From positions 1-64,000 of the forward strand of contig NZ_FNRO01000003.1 of the NCBI RefSeq assembly GCF_900107745.1: DNA of 64,000 nucleotides. Reading direction: 5' to 3'. Every line of letters starts with the position of its first letter. Within the stretch, counting starts at the first letter, position 1. The notes under the pieces are model-generated. The model was not told the DNA's origin. It ran no database searches and saw only the letters and a program-made list of their open reading frames with translations. The position numbers and the translations under genes were made by a program. This document shows, in pieces, positions 57,529 through 64,000 of the stretch. The DNA comes from Variovorax sp. YR216. GTDB lineage: Bacteria; Pseudomonadota; Gammaproteobacteria; Burkholderiales; Burkholderiaceae_C.

Positions 57529-57626
57529 CGGGGATACCGCGGAACCGGCTTTGCCGGGCCGCTGGTATCGCCCCCTGCAAGGGGGTTGGCGAAGCGACAC
57601 GAAGTGCGCGAAGCCTGGGGGTGTGC
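57529..57626 (-). repeat. Dispersed post-stop repeat, copy 7
   Basis: Read on the minus strand, it starts directly after the stop of the outer-membrane efflux gene with CACCCCCAGGCTTCGCGCAC, then TTCGTGTCGCTTCGCCAACC, a CCCCCTTGCAGGGGG hairpin and GCGGCCCGGCAAAGCCGGTT. The orientation follows its upstream (minus-strand) gene. Confidence 0.88.
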
Positions 57627-59057
57627 CTACTTCGTACTCCAGCCGCCGCCCAGCGTCTTGTAGAGCGCCACCTGGTTCTGCAGCTTCGCCTGACGCGCCT
57701 GCGCCGTGGCCAATTGGGCCGTGTACAGCGACCGCTGCGCATCCAGCAGGTCAAGCCCGCTCGCGATGCCGTTGCGATAGCGCATGTCCGACAGCTTGAA
57801 GCGGATCTCCTCCGCGTTGGCCTGCGCGATCAGCGCGCGCAGTTGCTCGTCGTAGGTCGCCTGGCCGGCGAGCGCATCGGCGACTTCGCGGAACGCAGTC
57901 TGGATGGCCTTCTCGTACTGCGCCACCGCGATCTCGCGCTCGGCCTTCGCCGAGTCGAGCCCCGCGCGGTTGCGGCCCGCATCGAAGATCGGCAGCGTGA
58001 CCTGCGGCGCGAAGACCCATGCCTTGGAGCCGCTCTTGAAGAGCCCCGAGAACTCGGTGCTCGCCGTGCCGATCGACGAAGTCAGCGTCACACGCGGGAA
58101 GAACGCAGCACGCGCCGCGCCGATGTTGGCGTTGGCGGCAATCAACTGCTGCTCGGCCGCGCGGATGTCCGGCCGCTCCGTCAGCAGGTCCGAAGGCAAC
58201 CCCCCCGGAAGGTCCTGCATCGGCGCGAGCGCCTGCAGGCCCGCCGCGCTGCCGGCAAACGCTTCCGGCGGCACCGGCGAGCCCAGCAACAGCGCGAGCG
58301 CGTTCTCGTCCTGCATGCGCAGGCGTTGCTGCTGCGCATAGGCGGCGCGCGCGGTTTCGGCCTGCGACTCGGCAAAGCGGTAGTCGATCTCCGACGCCAC
58401 GCCGTTGTCGAATCGCAGCTTGGTCAGCTTGAGCGACTCGTCGCGCGTCTCCATCGTGCGGCGCGTGATCTCGAGGAACTCGTCGTCGCTCAGGACCGTG
58501 AGCCAGCCGGTGGCAACTGCGCTAACCAGGCTGATCTGCGCCGCCTTGCGCGACTCTTCCGTGGCCAGGTACTGCGCGAGTGCCGCGTCCTTCAGGCTTG
58601 CGATGCGGCCGAAGAAATCGATCTCCCACGCCGTGATGCCGACGCTGACCTGATCGACCTCCGACACGTTGCCGATACCCGTCGTCGAGGGCCGCTGGCG
58701 CGTCTGGCTCGCCGAGGCATTCAGCGCCGGGAACAGCGCCGAACGCTGGATCTGGAACTGCGCGCGCGCCTGCTCGATGTTGAGCACCGAGACACGCAGG
58801 TCGCGGTTGTTCGCCAGCGCGATCTCGATCAGCTTCACCAGACGCGGATCGGTGAAGTAGTCCTGCCACGCGATGGTCGCCGCCGGCGGCTGTTGCGCAG
58901 CCGGAGCCGCGGGCGCTGCCGCATTGGTGTTAGGGAAGGCCGTAGGCACCGGCAAGTCCGGACGCTCGTACTTGGGTGCCAGCGAGCAGGCACTCAACAG
59001 CGTGACAGCGGCCCCCGCGACAGCGGCAAGGCGAATTCGGGAGGTGTGCTTACTCAT
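57627..59057 (-). CDS. RND efflux outer-membrane channel (OprM/TolC-like)
   Basis: A 476-residue outer-membrane factor. It is a lipoprotein (lipobox L-S-A-C24) with two duplicated periplasmic helical halves of the outer-membrane-efflux fold (first repeat LVKLIEIALANNRDLRVSVLNIEQARAQFQIQRS broken for length, and the matching FREVADALAGQATYDEQLR near the end). It is the last gene of the three-gene tripartite operon, and its start overlaps the permease end by eight bases. Confidence 0.93.
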   Translation of the reverse strand: MSKHTSRIRLAAVAGAAVTLLSACSLAPKYERPDLPVPTAFPNTNAAAPAAPAAQQPPAATIAWQDYFTDPRLVKLIEIALANNRDLRVSVLNIEQARAQFQIQRSALFPALNASASQTRQRPSTTGIGNVSEVDQVSVGITAWEIDFFGRIASLKDAALAQYLATEESRKAAQISLVSAVATGWLTVLSDDEFLEITRRTMETRDESLKLTKLRFDNGVASEIDYRFAESQAETARAAYAQQQRLRMQDENALALLLGSPVPPEAFAGSAAGLQALAPMQDLPGGLPSDLLTERPDIRAAEQQLIAANANIGAARAAFFPRVTLTSSIGTASTEFSGLFKSGSKAWVFAPQVTLPIFDAGRNRAGLDSAKAEREIAVAQYEKAIQTAFREVADALAGQATYDEQLRALIAQANAEEIRFKLSDMRYRNGIASGLDLLDAQRSLYTAQLATAQARQAKLQNQVALYKTLGGGWSTK

Positions 59058-62000
59058 GTGCTTCCTCGATGCCCGCGGCTTCCGCGTGGCGCTTATCCAT
59101 CTGGTGCTGGCGTTCGCTGCCCTTGAAGAGGCTGCGCACGACCACGAAGAACACGGGCACGAAGATCACGGCAAGCGCGGTGCCGGTCAGCATGCCGCCC
59201 AGCACGCCGGTGCCGATCGCGCGCTGGCTCGCCGAGCCTGCGCCGGTGGCCGTGGCGAGCGGCACCACGCCCAGGCCGAAGGCCAGCGAGGTCATGATGA
59301 TCGGGCGGAACCGCAGGTGCGCCGCGGCCAGCGCCGACTCGATCACGCCCTTGCCCTGCGCCTGCAGGTCCTTCGCGAACTCGATGATCAGAATCGCGTT
59401 CTTCGCCGAGAGGCCGATGATCGTGATCAGCCCCACCTGGAAGTACACGTCGTTCGAGTACGCCCGCAGCAGCGTCGCCAGCAGCACGCCGAGCACGCCC
59501 AGCGGCACCACCATGATCACCGACAGCGGAATCGTCCAGCTTTCGTACAGCGCCGCGAGGCACAGGAACACCGCCAGGATCGCGAAGCCGTACAGGATGA
59601 TGGCCTGCGAACCCGCGAGCTTTTCTTCACGCGACTGGCCGGTCCATTCGAAGCCGAAGCCTGCGGGCAGTTGTGCCGCCAGCTTCTCCATCTCCGCCAT
59701 CGCCGCGCCCGAGCTGTAGCCCGGTGCGGCCGAACCCGAGATACGCGCCGCCGGATAGCCGTTGTAGCGAACCGTTTGCTGCGCGCCCGTGACCCATCGC
59801 GTGCTCGCAAAGGCCGACAGCGGCACCGGCACGCCCTTGCTGTTGCTCGCGTTGAGCTTCAGCAGGTCTTCCGGCTGCATCCGTGCCGGCGCATCGGCCT
59901 GCACCACCACGCGCTGCAGGCGGCCGCGGTTCGGGAAGTCGTTGACGTAGGACGAACCGAGCGCCGTCGACAGCGTCGTGTTGATCGCATCGAAGGTCAC
60001 GCCCAGCGCGTTCGCCTTGTCGCGATCGATGTCGATCTGCAGCTGCGGCGCGTCTTCGAGGCCGTCCGGGCGCACCTGCGTGAGCAGCGGGCTCTTGCTC
60101 GCCATGCCCAGCATCTGGTTGCGCGCGGCAATCAGCGCCTCGTGGCCTGCGCCCGAACGGTCCTGCAGACGGAAGCTGAATCCGCTCGCGTTGCCGAGCT
60201 CGGGAATCGGCGGCGGGCTCAGCGGATAGATGAACGCGTCGCGGATGCCGGAGAGCGCCCCGAAGGCGCGGCCCGCCACCGCATCGGCCGAGTGCTGCGC
60301 GTCCTTGCGCTGCTCCCAGTCCTTGAGCGTCACGAAGGCGAGGCCCGCGTTCTGCCCCTGGCCCGAGAAGCTGAAGCCCAGCACGCCGACCATGTTCTCC
60401 ACTTCGGGCTGCTTGAGCATGTAGTCCTCGACGCTGCCCATGACCGACAGCATGCGCTCCTGGGTCGCGCCCGGCGGGAGCTGCACGTTCACGATGATGT
60501 AGCCCTGGTCTTCCTGCGGCAGGAACGAGGTGGGCAGCCGGCTGTAGACCAGCGCGACCGCTCCGATGATCGCCGCGTAGATGATCAGATAGCGCGCCGC
60601 GCGCTTGAGGATGCGCGCCACCAGGCTTTCATAGCCCTTGGCCGTGCGCGTGAACCCGCGGTTGAACCAGCCAAAGAAGCCCTTCTTCTCGTGGTGATGC
60701 CCCGCCTCGACCGGCTTGAGCAGCGTCGCGCACAGCGCCGGCGTGAGCGACAGCGCCATGAAGGCCGAGAAGCCGATCGACACCACCATCACCGCCGAGA
60801 ACTGGCGGTAGATGTTGCCGGTCGAGCCCGCGAAGAAGGCCAGCGGCACGAACACCGACACCAGCACCACCGTCACGCCGATGATCGCGCCCGAGATCTG
60901 CCGCATCGCCTTGCGCGCGGCTTCGAGCGGGGAAAGCCCTTCCTCGCTCATGATCCGCTCGACGTTCTCGACCACCACGATCGCGTCGTCCACCACGATG
61001 CCGATCACCAGCACCATGCCGAACATCGTCAGCACGTTGATCGAGAAGCCCAGCGCCAGCAGCATCGCGAAGGTGCCAAGGAGCGAGATCGGCACCACGA
61101 TCGTCGGGATGATCGTGTAGCGCCAGTTCTGCAGGAACAGGAACATCACCAGGAACACCAGCGCGATCGCCTCGAACAGCGTCTTCACCACTTCCTTGAT
61201 GGAGATGCTCACGAAGCGCGAGCTGTCGTACGGAATGGTCCACTTCACGCCCTGCGGGAAGAACTTCGAGAGCTCGTCCATCTTGGCGCGGATCAGCTTG
61301 GCCGATTCGAGCGCGTTGCCGCTCGGTGCGAGCTGCACGCCGATACCCACCGCGGACTTGCCGTTCAGGCGCGCCGACGTCGAATACGCCTGCCCGCCCA
61401 GCTCGATGCGCGCCACATCGCGCAGCCGCACGGCCGAGCCGTCGGTGTTCGCGCGCAGCACGATGTTGCCGAACTGCTCCACCGTGGTGAGCTGCCCGTT
61501 GACCACCACCGTGGCCGAGATCGCCTGCCCCGGCACGTTCGGCAGATCGCCGATCACGCCCGAAGACACCTGCGCGTTCTGCGCCTTGATCGCGCTGTTC
61601 ACGTCGGCCGCCGACAGGTTGTAGCCCTGCAGCTTGGCCGGATCGATCCACACGCGCATCGAGCGCTCGGTGCCGAAGAGCTGCGCCTGGCCAATGCCGG
61701 TAATGCGCTGCAGTTCGGGCACCACGTTGCGCGATGCGTAGTCGCCCAGCGCGATCTGATCGTAGGCCGGGTTGTCCGACGAGAGCATCGTGAACAACAG
61801 GAAGTTGTTGCGCGACTTGTCCACGCGCACACCCTGCTGCGTCACGGCGGCAGGCAGGCGCGGCGTGGCGCGCGACAGCCGGTTCTGCACGTCCACCTGC
61901 GCGAGATCGGCGTTGGTGCCCGTCTCGAAAGTGATCGTGATCGTGCCGGTGCCGTCCGCCTGCGCGACCGACTCCATGTAGATGAGGCCGGGCGAGCCGT

Positions 62001-62208
62001 TCATCTCGCGCTCGATCACCGACAGCACGCTGTCTTCCAGCGTCTGTGCCGAGGCACCAGGGTAGGCCGTGCTGACGACGATCGCGGGCGGCGCCACGGG
62101 CGGGTATTGCGAGATCGGAAGCTGCGTGATCGCCACGCTGCCCATCACGATGATGAACAGCGCGATCACCCACGCAAAGATCGGTCGATCGATGAAGAAC
62201 TTGGCCAT
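59050..62208 (-). CDS. RND multidrug efflux permease (AcrB/MexB type)
   Basis: A 1052-residue inner-membrane pump. The start MAKFFIDRPIFAWVIALFIIVMGSVAI is the canonical RND opening, the first porter region contains TFETGTNADLAQVDVQNRLSRA, and the proton-relay aspartates lie in VIGIVVDDAIVVVENVER. The second half repeats with GLITIIGLSAKNAILIIEFAK. Length equals AcrB. It couples proton entry to drug export with the adaptor and outer-membrane channel. It sits between the two partner genes with tight spacing. Confidence 0.96.
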   Translation of the reverse strand: MAKFFIDRPIFAWVIALFIIVMGSVAITQLPISQYPPVAPPAIVVSTAYPGASAQTLEDSVLSVIEREMNGSPGLIYMESVAQADGTGTITITFETGTNADLAQVDVQNRLSRATPRLPAAVTQQGVRVDKSRNNFLLFTMLSSDNPAYDQIALGDYASRNVVPELQRITGIGQAQLFGTERSMRVWIDPAKLQGYNLSAADVNSAIKAQNAQVSSGVIGDLPNVPGQAISATVVVNGQLTTVEQFGNIVLRANTDGSAVRLRDVARIELGGQAYSTSARLNGKSAVGIGVQLAPSGNALESAKLIRAKMDELSKFFPQGVKWTIPYDSSRFVSISIKEVVKTLFEAIALVFLVMFLFLQNWRYTIIPTIVVPISLLGTFAMLLALGFSINVLTMFGMVLVIGIVVDDAIVVVENVERIMSEEGLSPLEAARKAMRQISGAIIGVTVVLVSVFVPLAFFAGSTGNIYRQFSAVMVVSIGFSAFMALSLTPALCATLLKPVEAGHHHEKKGFFGWFNRGFTRTAKGYESLVARILKRAARYLIIYAAIIGAVALVYSRLPTSFLPQEDQGYIIVNVQLPPGATQERMLSVMGSVEDYMLKQPEVENMVGVLGFSFSGQGQNAGLAFVTLKDWEQRKDAQHSADAVAGRAFGALSGIRDAFIYPLSPPPIPELGNASGFSFRLQDRSGAGHEALIAARNQMLGMASKSPLLTQVRPDGLEDAPQLQIDIDRDKANALGVTFDAINTTLSTALGSSYVNDFPNRGRLQRVVVQADAPARMQPEDLLKLNASNSKGVPVPLSAFASTRWVTGAQQTVRYNGYPAARISGSAAPGYSSGAAMAEMEKLAAQLPAGFGFEWTGQSREEKLAGSQAIILYGFAILAVFLCLAALYESWTIPLSVIMVVPLGVLGVLLATLLRAYSNDVYFQVGLITIIGLSAKNAILIIEFAKDLQAQGKGVIESALAAAHLRFRPIIMTSLAFGLGVVPLATATGAGSASQRAIGTGVLGGMLTGTALAVIFVPVFFVVVRSLFKGSERQHQMDKRHAEAAGIEEAHE

Positions 62209-62221
62209 GCGGGCGCGCTCC

Positions 62222-63487
62222 TTACTCTTTCTTCTTGTCGGCGGCAGGAGCCGGGGCGGCTGCTGCGGCAGCCGCAGGAGCGGGCGCTGCGCCTGCGGGC
62301 TTCCAAGGAACCGGCTTCACCGGCGTGCCGGGCGGCATCATCTGCAGCTTCTGGAAGCCGTCGACCATCACCTTTTCGCCGGCCTTCAGGCCGTCGATCA
62401 CCACCCACTGGTTGTTCTGCGCGGCGCTGATCTTGACGGTGCGCTTGCTCAACTTGCCGTCGTCGCTCACCACCGTGACCGTGTCGCCCTGCTGCGTGCG
62501 CGTCACTGCCTGCTGTGGCAACGTGATCGCGTCGGAGGCCTGCGCCTGCTCCACGCGCACGCGCACGTACAGGCCCGGCAGCAGATTCTTTTGCGGGTTC
62601 GGCACCTCGGCGCGCAGCGTGACCTGGCCGGTCGTCGAATCCACCGTCAGGTCGGAGAACAGCAGCCGGCCGGGCAGGGGATATTCGCTGCCGTCTTCGA
62701 GCACCACGCGCACGCTCGCCGCGTTCGGGCCTTCGGCGCGCTTGAACTGGCCGGCCTCCATCTGGCGGCGCAGGCGCATCACGTCGGTGGCGGACTGCGT
62801 GAAGTTCACGTAGATCGGGTCGATCTGCTGGATCACCGCGAGCTGCGTCGCGTCGCCCTGGCCCACCAGCGCGCCTTCGGTCACCAGCGCGCGGCCGATG
62901 CGGCCGGAAATCGGCGCGGTCACCGCGGCATAGCCCAGGTTGATCTTGGCGGTCGTCAGCGCCGCGCGGCTCACGCCCACGTCGGCCTCGGCCGTCTTCT
63001 GCGCGGCGACCGCGTTGTCGTATTCCTGCTTGCTGACCGCATTGGCCGCCACCAGCGGCTTGTAGCGCTCGGCCAGCGCCTTGGCCTGCACCGCATTCGC
63101 CTCGGCGCGCACGAGGCTCGCTTCGGCACTGCGCGCGGCGGCCGCATACGGGGCGGGGTCGATGCGGAACAGCAGCTGGCCGGCCTTCACGTCGCTGCCT
63201 TCCTTGAAGACACGTTCCAGCATGATGCCGGCCGCACGGGCACGCACCTCCGAAATGCGCGAGGCCTCCAGCCGACCCGGCAGCTCGGTCACCAGGCCGA
63301 CGCTCGTCGGGGTGGCAACCACCACGCCCACTTCAGGCGCCGGCGGTGCCGCACCGCCATGGCCGCCGGCTGCGGGGGCATCGCTCTTGCCGCAGGCCGC
63401 GAGCGTCAGGACCACGGCCGTGGCGGCGGAAACGGCCGCAAGGCGCGGCGAAAACAAAAAGGGGCGCGAGACATGCAGTTTGGGCAT
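62222..63487 (-). CDS. RND efflux periplasmic adaptor (AcrA type)
   Basis: A 421-residue membrane-fusion lipoprotein (lipobox L-A-A-C32 after the signal). The mature part has the lipoyl/hairpin domain (GSDVKAGQLLFRIDPAPYAAAARSAEA), the beta-barrel region TAPISGRIGRALVTEGALV and the C-terminal VDGLQKVRPGTPVKPV-like LQMMPPGTPVKPVPW. It links pump to channel. A divergent TetR gene follows beyond 165 bases with an AcrR-like operator. It starts the operon. Confidence 0.95.
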   Translation of the reverse strand: MPKLHVSRPFLFSPRLAAVSAATAVVLTLAACGKSDAPAAGGHGGAAPPAPEVGVVVATPTSVGLVTELPGRLEASRISEVRARAAGIMLERVFKEGSDVKAGQLLFRIDPAPYAAAARSAEASLVRAEANAVQAKALAERYKPLVAANAVSKQEYDNAVAAQKTAEADVGVSRAALTTAKINLGYAAVTAPISGRIGRALVTEGALVGQGDATQLAVIQQIDPIYVNFTQSATDVMRLRRQMEAGQFKRAEGPNAASVRVVLEDGSEYPLPGRLLFSDLTVDSTTGQVTLRAEVPNPQKNLLPGLYVRVRVEQAQASDAITLPQQAVTRTQQGDTVTVVSDDGKLSKRTVKISAAQNNQWVVIDGLKAGEKVMVDGFQKLQMMPPGTPVKPVPWKPAGAAPAPAAAAAAAPAPAADKKKE

Positions 63488-63580
63488 GCGAATCCTTTGT
63501 AGCGAGGACGGGGACAGCGCTGTGTCCGCGCGGGTGCCTAAAGCAACACGGCGAACTTGGCTATCGGGAAAGGGCGCTAG

Positions 63581-63606
63581 TTTACATACATTCGTGCATG
63601 TATAGT
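63581..63606. promoter_or_regulatory. AcrR/TtgR-like operator in the RND-tetR intergenic region
   Basis: TTTACATACATTCGTGCATG followed by TATAGT contains the inverted repeat ATACAT (63586-63591) and ATGTAT (63598-63603). It matches the ATACAT...ATGTAT arms of the operators of E. coli AcrR and Pseudomonas TtgR by eye. It lies midway between the divergent adaptor and TetR genes, so both would be controlled. Confidence 0.72.
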
Positions 63607-63654
63607 GACACCCTCAACGCGCAAAGGGCCGATTTTAGAAACGGGAGACAAAAA

Positions 63655-64000
63655 ATGGTGAGACGTACCAAGGAGGAAGCGCAAGAGACGCGCCAGCGCT
63701 TGCTGGACGCCGCCGAGGTGCTTTTCCAGTCACAGGGTGTATCGCAGACCACGCTGCAGCAGATCGCCCAGAAGGCCGGCGCCACGCGCGGTGCCATCTA
63801 CTGGCACTTCAAGGACAAGGCGGACCTCTTCAACGCCATGATGGATCGCGTCACGCTGCCGCTGGAGGCCGCCGTGCAGCAGGCGACCAAGGACGACGGC
63901 TCGATGGAGAGCGTCGAAACCATGATGGTCGAGGCCCTCAAGCTCATGACCACCGACCCGCAGATGCGCCGCGTGTTCGAGGTCGCCACGCACAAGGTCG
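63655..64000 (+). CDS. TetR-family repressor of the RND operon (partial)
   Basis: The first 115 residues of an AcrR/TtgR-like repressor; the gene runs past the window end. The N-terminal DNA-binding domain is MVRRTKEEAQETRQRLLDAAEVL followed by the helix-turn-helix TTLQQIAQKAGATRGAIYWHFKDKADLF, a classical TetR pattern. The effector-binding domain is only begun. The ATG at 63655 follows GGGAGACAAAAA, with GGGAG as a plausible site. It is divergent from the efflux operon across the candidate operator. Confidence 0.92.
   Translation, partial: MVRRTKEEAQETRQRLLDAAEVLFQSQGVSQTTLQQIAQKAGATRGAIYWHFKDKADLFNAMMDRVTLPLEAAVQQATKDDGSMESVETMMVEALKLMTTDPQMRRVFEVATHKV

Noticed and set aside
58873..62430. 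A 1185-codon open frame on the plus strand opposite the RND pump
   Set aside because: It is the antisense of the outer-membrane and pump genes. It is His/Arg/Gln-rich, as GC-rich antisense frames are, and lacks any family motif or start signal.
63581..63606. TTTACA...TATAGT as a sigma70 promoter for the TetR gene
   Set aside because: The two boxes are only 14 bp apart, too close for a normal promoter; the symmetry fits an operator better.

Overview
The window is dense, GC-rich bacterial chromosome. Gene content and order point to a betaproteobacterium of the family Comamonadaceae, most like Variovorax: a tuf/S10 ribosomal operon, a regulatory PTS with a mannose-type EIIA, a lipA-lipB-DUF493-aminotransferase cluster beside atpIBEFHAGDC, and many ABC uptake systems for organic compounds. 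This placement rests on reading the sequence, not on a database search. No prophage, insertion sequence, CRISPR array or tRNA/rRNA gene was recognised, and no gene-free stretch exceeds about 300 bases.

Layout. 1-7941: the end of tuf, then the S10 ribosomal protein genes (rpsJ, [40 protein letters not shown]). The cluster is split: rpsJ is followed by a terminator and two exported-protein genes (one a lipoprotein with a HEWGH metalloprotease motif), and rplC then starts behind its own strong sigma70-type promoter. 8013-11683: peroxiredoxin, GNAT acetyltransferase, cytochrome b561 and c'-type cytochrome, a TlpA-like thioredoxin and a small lipoprotein. 11763-14418: EIIA, HPr and Enzyme I of a PTS with no sugar permease. 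14538-17499: a Spy/CpxP-like lipoprotein, a DUF4260 membrane protein and a CpxRA-like two-component pair. 17480-20125: a SulP anion transporter and an AraC regulator. 20308-27612: a five-gene branched-chain-amino-acid-type ABC importer followed by an aldehyde dehydrogenase and an MDR reductase. 27613-31917: an EamA exporter with its AraC regulator, an SLC13/ArsB-type transporter and an acyl-CoA synthetase. 31964-34915: lipoate synthesis (lipA, lipB), DUF493 and a D-amino-acid-type aminotransferase. 35091-42257: the complete F1Fo ATP synthase operon. 42526-48439: a ROK regulator, a sugar ABC importer and a Gfo/Idh/MocA dehydrogenase. 48533-51824: a beta-lactamase-fold exonuclease, an ATP-dependent DNA ligase and a cyclic-nucleotide-binding protein. 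51840-53902: two TPM-domain proteins and LemA. 53947-57434: small metabolic and unknown genes and a membrane-anchored cytochrome c. 57627-64000: an RND multidrug efflux operon with a divergent TetR repressor cut off by the window end.

The most unusual features are two. First, seven copies of a dispersed element of about 95 bp occur here; each begins within a few bases after a stop codon and always in the orientation of that gene, including twice inside operons (ptsH/ptsI and livG/livF). Second, the S10 operon is interrupted as described above, which separates rpsJ from the rplD-containing transcript.
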